Below are positions 15,984 to 26,890 of a DNA stretch of 64,000 nucleotides, one piece after another (positions within the stretch are counted from its first letter, which is position 1; each line of letters begins with the position of its first letter). The position numbers and the translations under genes are program-made. This DNA comes from Fictibacillus marinisediminis (lineage in GTDB: Bacteria; Bacillota; Bacilli; Bacillales; Fictibacillaceae), in contig NZ_JAIWJX010000002.1 of the NCBI RefSeq assembly GCF_023149135.1, positions 1-64,000 on the forward strand, in the 5' to 3' direction. The notes beneath the pieces were generated by a model. The model searched no databases, was not told where the DNA came from, and saw only the letters and a program-made list of their open reading frames with translations.

Positions 15984-16937
15984 TCACCCTTTGCGCTGCA
16001 GGAATTGTCCAAGCAAATAGGGTATTTTTGTACGTGTAATGGATAGGAATTCCTTGATAAAAGGGAGATCATTGGTAGTATAGGAATGGAAGATATCACT
16101 CCACCACTCGGTCTCATATCGGCACAGCATGCTCAGGTTATAAAGAACAGCATAATGAATCATGCATTCATTCAATTCTTTCATCTCTCGGCGGCTGCTG
16201 TAGAGATAATATGAACCGTTAGTGTGATAGCTGAATGGTTCGCATTCAAGGGGATGGAGTTCTTTGGAAGAATGGACAATGATATGTTCTTTTGATTCTT
16301 TTAAAAGTTGAAAGGTGATTTCCGGGTTTTCATTGAGAAAGGAGATCAGTCTCCCGGTATTCATATGAAGACCATCCAGCACATCAATGGGAATAGTAAG
16401 CTCCTGATCGTTTCGCATTACTTGAACGTTTATATCTTCGTTATGAACATGAAGAAAAAGATCTCTCAATTCGGGTATAAGAGCCATAATATCATTCATC
16501 TTAAGCTTTTCGCCTTCTGCATGTTTCACATGAAACAATTTAGTGGAAAAGTGATTAAAAAGACCGCTCCTCTGAATCCTCACTTCATCATGAAGAAATT
16601 CATAATACTTCTTTTTACGTTTCCTGGTTGTTACACCGTGGGCAAGAACAGAACTGTTTTCTGGATAGTCAGGGTCAACGGTCAGTATGCACGCCTTTAG
16701 CAGCTGGATCATGCCATAGAACAGCAAAACCGGCTGGAGTTCAGTCGGTGCTGCACCTGCCAGGTCATAATATTTCTTTCCATGTTCCAGAAAATAAATG
16801 AAGGGATAGCAGTTTTGATAGCTTTTGCTTTCTGCCTGCTCAATTCCAGCGTTTTCGTAGCAGCCATAAAGGTATTTTTGCGCCCTGCTTGAGGAGAAAA
16901 AACTGTAGTATAATGACCAGGTATTTGCATCGGACAC
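15984..16937 (-). CDS. yaaC: YaaC-family protein of unknown function
   Basis: A 317-residue protein that matches the Bacillus YaaC family in length, position (between the first rRNA operon and guaB) and orientation (opposite to guaB). It starts with GTG, preceded by GGAGGTG eight bases upstream. There is no signal peptide and no clear membrane segment; it is rich in Tyr, His and Leu and looks cytoplasmic. No catalytic motif is recognisable and I do not assign a function. The gene contains a 16-bp site differing by one base from the parS consensus (16522-16537). Its 3' end abuts the 21-bp array region. Confidence 0.85.
   Translation of the reverse strand: MSDANTWSLYYSFFSSSRAQKYLYGCYENAGIEQAESKSYQNCYPFIYFLEHGKKYYDLAGAAPTELQPVLLFYGMIQLLKACILTVDPDYPENSSVLAHGVTTRKRKKKYYEFLHDEVRIQRSGLFNHFSTKLFHVKHAEGEKLKMNDIMALIPELRDLFLHVHNEDINVQVMRNDQELTIPIDVLDGLHMNTGRLISFLNENPEITFQLLKESKEHIIVHSSKELHPLECEPFSYHTNGSYYLYSSRREMKELNECMIHYAVLYNLSMLCRYETEWWSDIFHSYTTNDLPFIKEFLSITRTKIPYLLGQFLQRKG
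16522..16537. promoter_or_regulatory. parS-like: parS-like site inside yaaC
   Basis: TGTTTCACATGAAACA differs from the Spo0J/ParB consensus TGTTNCACGTGAAACA at one central base, which breaks the palindrome. Such sites cluster near the origin in Bacillus and lie within genes. It may be a weak or degenerate ParB site. Confidence 0.55.
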
Positions 16938-16966
16938 CGGGCGCTCACCTCCGTGTTATTTTTTGA

Positions 16967-18526
<1,560 letters not shown>

Positions 18527-18549
18527 AGATGGATTTTATAAAAAAAGTG

Positions 18550-18579
18550 GACAGAGGTCATTCCTCTGTCTATTTTTTT
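18550..18579 (+). terminator. Terminator after guaB
   Basis: GACAGAGG pairs with CCTCTGTC over a five-base loop, followed by a T run. Confidence 0.85.
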
Positions 18580-18632
18580 GTATATTGCTATGGTACAATT
18601 ACGTTTGTGTAAATTGTATGGAGGTGTCAGTT

Positions 18633-19979
18633 TTGTTCGGCAACAAACTTAGAGGATTTACTTTTTCAGCTGTCATGGTTTCAATGCTATCAGCCAGTGT
18701 ATTTGGATATTCAGAAAAAGCAAGCGCTGCTCCGGAATTGAAAACAAAATCGGAGACGGCGATTTTAGTTGATGGAGATACAGGTAAGATTTTATACGAA
18801 AATAAAGCCGATCAAGTATTGCCGCCAGCCAGTATGTCAAAAATGATGACTGAATACCTGGTCAATGAAGCAATTAAAAAAGGCAAAATTCAATGGGATC
18901 AAAAAACAGCCATTAGTGATTATGCACATAAAATTTCTCAAAACAGAGACCTTTCAAACGTACCATTGCGAAGTGATTATAAATATTCAGTAAAAGAATT
19001 ATATGAAGCTATGGCCATTTATTCTGCAAACGGTGCTTCGATCGCATTGGCAGAGCTTGTTGGCGATGGTAAAGAGTCCAAGTTTGTCGGGATGATGAAT
19101 GACAAAGCTAAAAAGATGGGAATCAAGGATGCTCGTTTTGTTAACAGTACAGGTCTGAACAACAATGACCTCCAAGGGTATGATTCCGTTGGGAGCAAGA
19201 CGGATGAAAATAAGATGTCCGCAAAATCAGTAGGGATCCTTGCATTCAAATTAATCAGTGACTATCCTGAAGTTTTGGATACAGCAAGTATTCCATCCAA
19301 ATGGTTCCGTCCTGGGACTGACGATAAAATCATGATGAAGAACTGGAACTGGATGCTTCCGTCCCTCGTTTATGGGTATAAGGGAGTAGACGGACTAAAG
19401 ACGGGTACTACGGACAATGCGGGTTACTCTTTTGCAGCTACAGCGAAAAGAGATGGAACACGGTTGATTTCTGTTCTTATGAAATCGAACAGCTATGCAG
19501 GCCGGTTTGGTGAGACGAAACAATTGCTTGATTACGGATTTTCCAACTATACAAAAGAAACACTTCTTCCAAAAGGCTATCAGCTGAAGAAACAAAAATC
19601 TCTTCCTGTTATCCAAGGAAAAGAGAAAGAAGTTGGGATTGCAACACAAGAACCGGTTTCGATGCTTGTGAAAAATGGCGAAAAGCAAAATTATAAACCA
19701 GTGCTTGTGATCGACAAGAAGCACTTGGATAAAGACGGCAAATTGAAAGCTCCTCTAAAAAAAGGTGAAACAATCGGCCATATTCAATTGAAATATACAG
19801 GTAAAGATGCGGATCACGGCTATTTGCTGAATGACGGATCCGGTAAAGGACAAGCTAGTGTTGTAACAACCAAGGCAGTAGAAAAAGCCAATTGGTTTGT
19901 TCTTGCCATGAGAGGTACTGGCCATTTCTTTGGCGGTGTCTGGGATTCTGCAGTTGACACTGTAAAAGGCTGGTTCTGA
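18633..19979 (+). CDS. dacA: D-alanyl-D-alanine carboxypeptidase DacA (PBP5)
   Basis: A penicillin-binding protein that removes the terminal D-Ala from peptidoglycan stem peptides. I place the start at the TTG at 18633, six bases after GGAGGTG, giving 448 residues. Residues 1-32 form a signal peptide ending ASA-A. The active-site motifs are complete: SxxK as SMSK at 67-70, SxN as SAN at 131-133 and KTG at 256-258. A C-terminal beta-rich PBP5 domain follows, and the last 20 residues form an amphipathic membrane anchor ending VDTVKGWF, nearly identical to B. subtilis DacA. Confidence 0.96.
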   Translation: MFGNKLRGFTFSAVMVSMLSASVFGYSEKASAAPELKTKSETAILVDGDTGKILYENKADQVLPPASMSKMMTEYLVNEAIKKGKIQWDQKTAISDYAHKISQNRDLSNVPLRSDYKYSVKELYEAMAIYSANGASIALAELVGDGKESKFVGMMNDKAKKMGIKDARFVNSTGLNNNDLQGYDSVGSKTDENKMSAKSVGILAFKLISDYPEVLDTASIPSKWFRPGTDDKIMMKNWNWMLPSLVYGYKGVDGLKTGTTDNAGYSFAATAKRDGTRLISVLMKSNSYAGRFGETKQLLDYGFSNYTKETLLPKGYQLKKQKSLPVIQGKEKEVGIATQEPVSMLVKNGEKQNYKPVLVIDKKHLDKDGKLKAPLKKGETIGHIQLKYTGKDADHGYLLNDGSGKGQASVVTTKAVEKANWFVLAMRGTGHFFGGVWDSAVDTVKGWF

Positions 19980-19990
19980 TCTTGATGAAA

Positions 19991-20028
19991 TACTCTTCAA
20001 AAGCATTGCTTTTGAAGAGTATTTTTTA
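19991..20028 (+). terminator. Terminator after dacA
   Basis: ACTCTTCAAAAGC pairs with GCTTTTGAAGAGT over a four-base loop and runs into a T tract. Confidence 0.88.
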
Positions 20029-20128
20029 AACCCTAGCGAATTTATTGGTTTTACGTTAAAATGAATGTGAATTTGATTATTAAAAAAACTCATAAATGAG
20101 TTAATAAATAAACAGGGGGATATGTAGC

Positions 20129-21013
20129 ATGTTAAAGACAGGTACAGATCGTGTAAAACGCGGAATGGCTGAAATGCAAAAGGGCGGCGTCATTATGGAC
20201 GTTATCAATGCAGAGCAAGCTAAAATTGCCGAAGCTTCCGGAGCAGTAGCCGTTATGGCGTTAGAACGAGTTCCAGCAGATATTCGTGCAGCGGGCGGAG
20301 TAGCGCGCATGGCGGATCCTACAATCGTAGAGGAAGTACTAAATGCAGTCAGTATCCCTGTAATGGCGAAAGCTAGAATCGGACATATCGTGGAAGCACG
20401 TGTTCTTGAATCAATGGGTGTTGATTACCTTGATGAAAGTGAAGTACTTACTCCTGCGGATGAAGTATTCCACTTGAACAAACGTGATTTCACAGTTCCT
20501 TTTGTATGTGGAGCCCGTGATCTTGGGGAAGCTTCCCGCCGTATCGGAGAAGGCGCTTCTATGCTTCGTACAAAGGGTGAGCCTGGAACAGGAAACATCG
20601 TGGAAGCTGTTCGCCATATGCGCATGATTCAAGGCCAAATCCGCAAGGTAGCAGCTATGAGTGAAGATGAACTCATGACTGAGGCTAAAAATCTTGGAGC
20701 ACCATATGAAATCCTTCTTCAAATCAAAAAAGACGGACGACTTCCTGTCGTTAACTTTGCAGCTGGCGGCGTAGCCACTCCTGCAGATGCAGCATTAATG
20801 ATGGAGTTAGGCGCTGATGGAGTATTTGTCGGATCAGGAATCTTCAAGTCCGAAAACCCTGAGAAATTTGCCCGTGCGATTGTAGAAGCAACCACTCACT
20901 ACAGAGACTATGAGCTGATTGCTAAACTATCAAAAGGACTCGGTACTGCAATGAAAGGAATCGAGATCTCCACGTTACTTCCTGGAGACCGCATGCAGGA
21001 ACGAGGCTGGTAA
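20129..21013 (+). CDS. pdxS: Pyridoxal 5'-phosphate synthase, lyase subunit PdxS
   Basis: PdxS condenses ribose 5-phosphate, glyceraldehyde 3-phosphate and ammonia to make pyridoxal 5'-phosphate. The 294-residue (beta/alpha)8 barrel is among the most conserved bacterial proteins and is full length. Asp24 and the imine-forming Lys81 in VMAKARIGH are present. AGGGGGA precedes the ATG. pdxT follows after 16 bases; the two subunits form a 12+12 complex in which PdxT supplies ammonia. No regulatory structure was recognised in the 100-base leader. Confidence 0.98.
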   Translation: MLKTGTDRVKRGMAEMQKGGVIMDVINAEQAKIAEASGAVAVMALERVPADIRAAGGVARMADPTIVEEVLNAVSIPVMAKARIGHIVEARVLESMGVDYLDESEVLTPADEVFHLNKRDFTVPFVCGARDLGEASRRIGEGASMLRTKGEPGTGNIVEAVRHMRMIQGQIRKVAAMSEDELMTEAKNLGAPYEILLQIKKDGRLPVVNFAAGGVATPADAALMMELGADGVFVGSGIFKSENPEKFARAIVEATTHYRDYELIAKLSKGLGTAMKGIEISTLLPGDRMQERGW

Positions 21014-21029
21014 GAAAGGAAGCAACGCG

Positions 21030-21614
21030 ATGATTAAAATTGGTGTTCTTGCCCTGCAAGGCGCTGTGAGAGAACATATTAAAGCTTTGCAAGAAAGCGG
21101 CGCAGAAGCAGTGAGCGTAAAGCGTATTGAAGAGTTGAATGATTTGGACGGGCTTGTGATCCCAGGCGGCGAAAGCACTGCGATGAGGCGTCTGATCGAT
21201 AAATATAATTTCCTTGAACCATTGAAGGAGTTTGCGCAAGAAAAGCCAGTTTTCGGTACATGTGCAGGCCTTATCCTCATGGCAAAACGCATTCAAGGTC
21301 AAGACCACGCTCACCTCGAGCTCATTGACATGACCGTTGAGAGAAATGCATTCGGCCGGCAGGTGGACAGCTTTGAAGCTGACTTGCACATTGAGGGTGT
21401 AGGCGAAGATGTGAATGGTGTTTTCATCAGAGCTCCTTATATTGTAGAAGTCGGGGAAGAAGTAGAAGTTTTGTCTGTTCATAATGACCGTATCGTTGCT
21501 GCAAAACAAGGACACTTCCTATGTGCAGCCTTTCACCCGGAACTGACCGATGATTACCGTCTTCACCAGTTTTTTGTGGAAATGGCATCTCAGAAGAAAA
21601 AGGTTATTGCATAA
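21030..21614 (+). CDS. pdxT: Pyridoxal 5'-phosphate synthase, glutaminase subunit PdxT
   Basis: A class I-type glutamine amidotransferase of 194 residues that hydrolyses glutamine and channels ammonia to PdxS. The triad is visible: nucleophile Cys78 in FGTCAGL, with His169 and Glu171 in FHPEL. The GGEST motif at 46-50 forms part of the oxyanion hole. AGAAAGGAAG precedes the ATG. It forms an operon with pdxS and is followed by the serS leader. Confidence 0.97.
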   Translation: MIKIGVLALQGAVREHIKALQESGAEAVSVKRIEELNDLDGLVIPGGESTAMRRLIDKYNFLEPLKEFAQEKPVFGTCAGLILMAKRIQGQDHAHLELIDMTVERNAFGRQVDSFEADLHIEGVGEDVNGVFIRAPYIVEVGEEVEVLSVHNDRIVAAKQGHFLCAAFHPELTDDYRLHQFFVEMASQKKKVIA

Positions 21615-21663
21615 AAGCGGAAAATATTGTACATTACTATACAAACATTATTTGTTAAATCAT

Positions 21664-21888
21664 TGACAGGAACCAGTAGCAAAATGATCTTTGCCTAGAG
21701 AGTCGGTGGCTGGTGTAAACCGACCAAAGTCATTTGTGAATCCATCCTTGAGTGGGAAGCTGAAATTATAACGTAAGCTTTCCCGGTATACATTGTCCGT
21801 TATCAATGACAAGGTGGCAGGTGTATTTACTTGCAACTAGGGTGGCAACGCGGGTTAACTCTCGTCCCTTTATAGGGACGGGAGTTTT
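21664..21888 (+). promoter_or_regulatory. T-box riboswitch (tRNA-Ser sensing) of serS
   Basis: The 5' part has the Stem I signatures AGAGAGTCGGTGGCTGGTG and GAATCC; the specifier is read as UCC (Ser) at 21741-21743. The 14-base T-box core AGGGTGGCAACGCGGG is at 21839-21854, and CTCGTCCCT pairs with AGGGACGGGAG before a T run as the terminator. Uncharged tRNA-Ser should stabilise the antiterminator and raise serS expression. Unusually, serS itself begins about 630 bases after the terminator because a tandem repeat lies between them. Confidence 0.92.
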
Positions 21889-21910
21889 TTGTATTTGTAC
21901 GCCGAACAAT

Positions 21911-22425
21911 AAGCGGCGGATTTCTTCGTTGCCTTGATTTCCTCGGATCCTCATTTGGGGTATACCAAACTCCGGTCCTCGGAATCAGCGGCGCCTCGAA
22001 CTCCTTGCTTCTTGTTCGGCTACTCGGGCAAAGCGGCGGATTTCTTCGTTGCCTTGATTTCCTCGGATCCTCATTTGGGGTATACCAAACTCCGGTCCTC
22101 GGAATCAGCGGCGCCTCGAACTCCTTGCTTCTTGTTCGGCTACTCGGGCAAAGCGACGGATTTCTTCGTTGCCTTGATTTCCTCGGATCCTCATTTGGGG
22201 TATACCAAACTCCGGTCCTCGGAATCAGCGGCGCCTCGAACTCCTTGCTTCTTGTTCGGCTACTCGGGCAAAGCGGCGGATTTCTTCGTTGCCTTGATTT
22301 CCTCGGATCCTCATTTGGGGTATACCAAACTCCGGTCCTCGGAATCAGCGGCGCCTCGAACTCCTTGCTTCTTGTTCGGCTACTCGGGCAAAGCGACGGA
22401 TTTCTTCGTTGCCTCGAACTCCTTG
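21911..22425. repeat. 120-bp tandem repeat between T-box and serS
   Basis: Four full 120-bp units start at 21911, 22031, 22151 and 22271. A partial fifth begins at 22391 and lacks most of the unit's centre. The units are identical except for one G/A position eight bases from the unit start (G, G, A, G, A), so the last expansion may have copied a 240-bp pair. 120 is divisible by three, so long reading frames run through it in two plus-strand frames, but neither has a ribosome-binding site. The unit does not resemble any element I know. Near-identity indicates recent expansion. Confidence 0.95.
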
Positions 22426-22515
22426 TTTTTTGAACGGATACCGGGCCGCAATTACGGATTTCTTTAGCTATTTGGGTTTTGTCAGAAAAGGTTATTGATT
22501 AAAGGAGGAAGAAAC

Positions 22516-23790
22516 ATGCTTGATTTGAAATATGTTCGAGCGAATTTTGATGATGTAAAAGAGAAATTGAGCAAACGGGGAGAAGACTTAACAGGCTTGG
22601 ACCGTTTTGTTGAATTGGATGAAAAGCGCCGTGAACTGATTGGTGAAACAGAAACATTAAAGTCTAAACGTAACGAAGTATCCAAACAGGTAGCGGAATT
22701 TAAACGTGAAAAGAAAGATGCCGACCACTTGATCACAGATATGCGTGAAGTGGGAGACCGGATTAAATCCATCGATGACGAGCTGCGCACGGTAGAAGAG
22801 GATCTGAACTACCTGATGCTCACGCTGCCGAACCTGCCTCATGAAAGTGTACCGGTTGGTGAAACAGAGGACGATAATGTACCTGTACGCCATTGGGGAG
22901 ATATTCAGGAGTTTGCATTCGAACCAAAAGCTCACTGGGACTTGGCGACAGATCTAGATATTGTCGATTTTGAAAGAGCTGCTAAAGTAACTGGAAGCCG
23001 TTTTGCTTTTTATAAGGGAGCGGGAGCACGCCTTGAACGAGCTTTGATCAACCTTATGATGGACTACCATGAAGATAAACACGGCTATACTGAAATCTTG
23101 CCTCCTTACATGGTGAACAGAGAAAGCATGACAGGAACTGGGCAACTGCCGAAGTTTGAGGAAGATGCGTTTAAAATCCGCGAAGAAGATTACTTTTTGG
23201 TTCCGACTGCTGAAGTTCCGGTAACCAACCTTCATCGCAATGAAATTTTAACTGCCGAAGAGCTTCCGAAAGGTTATGTTGCTTACAGCGCTTGTTTCCG
23301 ATCTGAAGCGGGATCTGCTGGCCGTGATACACGCGGTCTCATCCGTCAGCATCAGTTTAATAAAGTAGAGCTTGTCCGTTTTGTGAAACCGGAAGAGTCT
23401 TATGAAGAGCTTGAAAAGCTGACAGGCCATGCAGAAAAAATTCTTCAGCTGTTAAAGCTTCCATATCGTGTACTGAGCATGTGTACAGCTGATTTAGGAT
23501 TTACCGCTGCGAAGAAGTACGATATTGAAGTATGGCTGCCGAGCTACGGAACGTACCGTGAAATTTCTTCTTGTTCTAACTTTGAAAGCTTTCAGGCGAG
23601 AAGGGCGCAAATCCGCTTCCGCCGCGAAGCGAAAGGAAAACCGGAATTTGTTCATACACTGAACGGATCAGGACTGGCAATCGGCCGTACTGTAGCTGCC
23701 ATCCTCGAGAATTATCAGCAGGAAGACGGCTCTATCGTCATCCCTGAAGTGCTTCGCCCATATATGGGGAACAAAGAAGTTATCAAGTAA
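22516..23790 (+). CDS. serS: Seryl-tRNA synthetase
   Basis: A class II synthetase that charges tRNA-Ser. The ATG at 22516 follows AAAGGAGG by seven bases and gives 424 residues. Residues about 1-105 form the long antiparallel coiled-coil arm that recognises the tRNA variable arm. Motif 2 ([14 protein letters not shown]) and motif 3 ([11 protein letters not shown]) are intact, as is the TAEVP element that contacts serine. Expression is expected to be governed by the upstream T-box. A tRNA-Ser gene follows about 105 bases downstream of its terminator-proximal end. Confidence 0.98.
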   Translation: MLDLKYVRANFDDVKEKLSKRGEDLTGLDRFVELDEKRRELIGETETLKSKRNEVSKQVAEFKREKKDADHLITDMREVGDRIKSIDDELRTVEEDLNYLMLTLPNLPHESVPVGETEDDNVPVRHWGDIQEFAFEPKAHWDLATDLDIVDFERAAKVTGSRFAFYKGAGARLERALINLMMDYHEDKHGYTEILPPYMVNRESMTGTGQLPKFEEDAFKIREEDYFLVPTAEVPVTNLHRNEILTAEELPKGYVAYSACFRSEAGSAGRDTRGLIRQHQFNKVELVRFVKPEESYEELEKLTGHAEKILQLLKLPYRVLSMCTADLGFTAAKKYDIEVWLPSYGTYREISSCSNFESFQARRAQIRFRREAKGKPEFVHTLNGSGLAIGRTVAAILENYQQEDGSIVIPEVLRPYMGNKEVIK

Positions 23791-23800
23791 AAAGAGAAAG

Positions 23801-23824
23801 GGAAGGATTTACTCCTTCCTTTTT
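23801..23824 (+). terminator. Terminator after serS
   Basis: GGAAGGA pairs with TCCTTCC over a five-base loop followed by TTTTT. Confidence 0.8.
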
Positions 23825-23844
23825 CATTTTTTTATAAAAGAATG

Positions 23845-23874
23845 TTGACATATAATTGAGTCACATGGTATTAT
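23845..23874 (+). promoter_or_regulatory. Promoter of tRNA-Ser
   Basis: Consensus TTGACA at 23845-23850 and TATTAT at 23869-23874, 18 bp apart, 21 bases before the tRNA. Confidence 0.7.
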
Positions 23875-23895
23875 TATTTTTGTCAGTAAGACCAC

Positions 23896-23988
23896 GGAGG
23901 TATACCCAAGTCCGGCTGAAGGGATCGGTCTTGAAAACCGACAGGGGTGTAACAACCCGCGGGGGTTCGAATCCCTCTACCTCCTCCA
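23896..23988 (+). tRNA. tRNA-Ser (anticodon UGA)
   Basis: A 93-nt class II tRNA with a long variable arm. The acceptor strands are GGAGGTA and TACCTCC, the anticodon loop reads CTTGAAA (UGA), the T arm contains GGTTCGAAT, and CCA is encoded. The base before CCA (discriminator) is U, where the B. subtilis counterpart has G. It occupies the same place as the B. subtilis tRNA-Ser gene after serS. Confidence 0.97.
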
Positions 23989-24000
23989 TACATAATTTCA

Positions 24001-24028
24001 ACATCTGCCGCTGTGCAGATGTTTTTTT
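24001..24028 (+). terminator. Terminator after tRNA-Ser
   Basis: ACATCTGC pairs with GCAGATGT, followed by seven T. Confidence 0.85.
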
Positions 24029-24052
24029 AATGTCTTCAGATGAGTTTGATAT

Positions 24053-24094
24053 AAAAAAAGTGCCTCCCGCTGTGTAACGGGGGCACTTTTTTTA
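24053..24094. terminator. Bidirectional terminator between tRNA-Ser and dck
   Basis: AAAAAAAGTGCC pairs with GGCACTTTTTTT around an inner CCCG/CGGG stem. The symmetric A and T tracts suit termination from both converging units. Confidence 0.85.
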
Positions 24095-24117
24095 TAGAGT
24101 CGATTGCATAGAAGTAA

Positions 24118-24168
24118 TGTCCAGCTCCAGTGCTTGTCGGACCTTAACAGGGCGCTTGCGCTTTCCTA
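24118..24168. repeat. Dispersed ~50-bp intergenic repeat, copy 1
   Basis: Begins TGTCCAGCTCCAGTGCTTG and ends GGGCGCTTGCGCTTTCC; it closely matches 46918-46968. The two ends are inverted (AGYGC near one end, GCGCT near the other). It resembles a shortened form of intergenic repeats common in Bacillaceae genomes that begin GTCTAGCTCCAGCGC. Its right edge overlaps the stop codon of dck. Confidence 0.7.
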
Positions 24169-24834
24169 TAACCGGACTTCTCTTTTGGCTTCAATCTTTT
24201 GGCCGATCTTCGCCATAATTCTTTCGAGTGATTCAGGATCATGAAGCAGATCGTAATCATTGATGTTCAAGCGAAGGACGGGGCAGATGCTGAAGTTAGA
24301 AATCCATTGTTCGTATCGTTCATACATCTCTTCCCAATATTCAACAGGTGTATCCTGTTCCATCTGACGGCCACGCTGTTTAATGCGCTGCAAGATATCA
24401 TCAAGCGATCCTTCGAGATGGATCAGAACATCCGGGTGGGGGAAATAAGGGGTCATGACCATTGCCTCAAACAGACGCGTATATGTATCATAATCCACTT
24501 CGGACATTGTCCCTTTATCGTAATGCATTTTTGCAAAGATGCCTGTATCCTCATAGATTGACCGGTCCTGAATAAAGCCTCCGCCGTATTCAAACATTCT
24601 CTTCTGCTCTTTAAAACGTTCAGCCAGAAAGAAAATCTGAAGATGAAAGCTCCATCGCTTAAAATCTTTATAAAATTTATCCAGGTACGGATTGTTGTCG
24701 ACCTTTTCCATTGATGTTCTGAAGTTCAAGGCTTGAGCGAGAGCTGAAGTCAGTGTAGATTTACCTGCTCCGACCGTACCTGCGACAGTGATGACTGCAT
24801 CTGAGGGAATGTTGTATTTTTCGGCTAAATTCAT
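24166..24834 (-). CDS. dck: Deoxyadenosine/deoxycytidine kinase
   Basis: A deoxynucleoside salvage kinase of 222 residues. The P-loop is GTVGAGKST near the N terminus (about 19-27), the ERS-like element is QDRSIYED and the lid Arg-rich stretch is RIKQRGRQME. It is nearest to B. subtilis Dck, with shared stretches such as NPYLDKFYKDF and MVMTPYFPHPDVLI. Its ATG overlaps the dgk stop codon as ATGA, so the two genes are translationally coupled. Its 3' end faces the tRNA-Ser terminators. Confidence 0.94.
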   Translation of the reverse strand: MNLAEKYNIPSDAVITVAGTVGAGKSTLTSALAQALNFRTSMEKVDNNPYLDKFYKDFKRWSFHLQIFFLAERFKEQKRMFEYGGGFIQDRSIYEDTGIFAKMHYDKGTMSEVDYDTYTRLFEAMVMTPYFPHPDVLIHLEGSLDDILQRIKQRGRQMEQDTPVEYWEEMYERYEQWISNFSICPVLRLNINDYDLLHDPESLERIMAKIGQKIEAKREVRL

Positions 24835-25472
24835 CGAGTCAGTTCTCCTTTATGCAAGGTGGCTTCAATCGCAGCAAATATCTTTTCCTTATCACTGCTT
24901 TGAGTGACAAAATCCAGTTCATCACCATTAAAAGATAGAACAGGGATCTCAGGATGCTCGTTTTGAAAAGCCGCCATAAACATTTCGTAATCATTGATGA
25001 GTCTCATTAAGTATGATGGATCGATCTGCTTCTCGATATTTCTGCCCCGAAGTTCTATGCGTTCCAGCAGCGTATCAAGGCTGGCGTTCAGATAGATTAT
25101 CATATTGGGCACGGGCATGTCTTTCGTGAGAATATCGAAAATCTGCATATATTTATTATAATGATCGGCGGCGAGTGTCTGGCCCGCAAAGATGCGGTTT
25201 TTAAAAATATGATAATCAGCCACAACCGGAATGTCTTGATTTAAGTAGTGTGTTTGTATATCTTCAAGCTGTTTGTAGCGGTTGCATAAGAAGAACATCT
25301 CTGTTTGGAAACTCCATTCTTCGATGTTATCGTAAAACTTCCCCAAGAACGGATTTTCTTCAACGATCTCTTTCAACAGCTTAAATTTATAGTGTTCTGA
25401 GATGGCTTTTGCTAATGATGTTTTTCCAACACCAATCGGCCCTTCAACTGCAATAAAGGGGGTAGAATTCAT
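24831..25472 (-). CDS. dgk: Deoxyguanosine kinase
   Basis: The paralogous salvage kinase, 213 residues from the ATG at 25472. GGGAGG lies nine bases before that ATG and would itself be translated if the upstream TTG at 25496 were used, so I prefer 25472. The P-loop is GPIGVGKTS and the second motif is ADYHIFKNR, where Dck has QDRSIYED, a difference that fits purine specificity. It is first in the dgk-dck operon and transcribed opposite to the surrounding genes, as in B. subtilis. Confidence 0.94.
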   Translation of the reverse strand: MNSTPFIAVEGPIGVGKTSLAKAISEHYKFKLLKEIVEENPFLGKFYDNIEEWSFQTEMFFLCNRYKQLEDIQTHYLNQDIPVVADYHIFKNRIFAGQTLAADHYNKYMQIFDILTKDMPVPNMIIYLNASLDTLLERIELRGRNIEKQIDPSYLMRLINDYEMFMAAFQNEHPEIPVLSFNGDELDFVTQSSDKEKIFAAIEATLHKGELTR

Positions 25473-25586
25473 GCTGCTTTTCCTCCCTATTTTCAATTAC
25501 AAAAAAATAACAGACAGAAAATATTGTAGCATATGAAGGGCGGAGGGAATAGAACAAAATACTGTTAAATTAAAATCTTCTTCATT

Positions 25587-26189
25587 CTATAGAATTGTCC
25601 GTTTATTATTTTGTTCCGCCTCTTTTATGATTTTTTTAAAGTTAAGTTCATGGCTAGAGGAAGTATCGGCTCTCAATGTATTTTTTATTAAAAGAATAGC
25701 CCGTTCATTATCTTCAGAAATATTGGAAGCGGAGCAGTCTTCCGGCACATAAAGCGTGAAATCACGCATGAATGCATCGTTTGCCGAGAACAGGACACAA
25801 ATGTTGCCAGCCAAGCCCGCGAGTATTAAGGTTGTTATTTTCATATCATGCAGCAGCGTGGATAATGGTGTTGAAAAGAAGGCCGAATGCATGGGTTTAA
25901 TAATGAAAAAATCGTTATCTTCAGGCACGAGCTGCTCGACAAATTCTTTCCCTTCCTTTTCAAGGCAGTAATTGACCAGTTTCTTTCGGTCGGACTGCCA
26001 TTTTCCGAAATTATCGTTCACATAGATAACCGGAATGCCGTTCTCTTTCGCTTTACTTTTGAGATCTGCGATGTTCGGGGCAATAGGCAATGCCTGTTCA
26101 ATAAGCATATGGCCTTCCGGAAAATCAAAATCATTGATGACATCAATAATAAGGAGAGCAACTGGTGGATAAGATGGTGTTGAGGACAA
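25587..26189 (-). CDS. yaaI: Isochorismatase-family cysteine hydrolase YaaI
   Basis: A 200-residue cysteine hydrolase of the isochorismatase-like fold. The expected triad is seen: Asp16 in IIDVINDF, Lys98 in FIIKPMHSAF and Cys131 in LAGLAGNICV. The substrate is unknown; family members act on isochorismate, nicotinamide or N-carbamoyl compounds. Start is TTG, seven bases after AAAGGAGTGG. B. subtilis has yaaH between dgk and yaaI; that gene is missing here. Orientation is the same as dgk-dck but the 114-base gap suggests a separate unit. Confidence 0.87.
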   Translation of the reverse strand: MSSTPSYPPVALLIIDVINDFDFPEGHMLIEQALPIAPNIADLKSKAKENGIPVIYVNDNFGKWQSDRKKLVNYCLEKEGKEFVEQLVPEDNDFFIIKPMHSAFFSTPLSTLLHDMKITTLILAGLAGNICVLFSANDAFMRDFTLYVPEDCSASNISEDNERAILLIKNTLRADTSSSHELNFKKIIKEAEQNNKRTIL

Positions 26190-26282
26190 GTGAAATCCAC
26201 TCCTTTAAAGTCTGTTTTGCACATCCATAACTATTCCTTTCTTTATTATTGGCCAAACCTTATGTATAATCACATAAAATAA

Positions 26283-26798
<516 letters not shown>

Positions 26799-26859
26799 TG
26801 GGAATACCTGGTACGGGTTGATTTTTTAACGTATGCGTTGTATACTTAATCTTGCACAT

Positions 26860-26887
26860 TTGATATGTGCTCAAACAACGTTATACA
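26860..26887 (+). promoter_or_regulatory. Probable promoter of SRP RNA
   Basis: TTGATA at 26860-26865 and TATACA at 26882-26887, 16 bp apart, just before the RNA 5' end. A second candidate, TTGATT at 26818-26823 and TATACT at 26841-26846 with 17 bp spacing, lies upstream. Confidence 0.5.
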
Positions 26888-26890
26888 CTT

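Noticed and set aside
15764..16039. Possible heptad-repeat peptide encoded by array 1B
   Set aside because: No ribosome-binding site, the frame continues antisense into yaaC, and the paralogous array has only residue-changing differences in that frame.
21934..22467. Long plus-strand reading frames (177 and 142 codons) across the 120-bp repeat
   Set aside because: They are open only because 120 is divisible by three and the unit lacks stops in those frames. Starts are TTG or ATG inside the repeat without a ribosome-binding site, and two frames are open at once.
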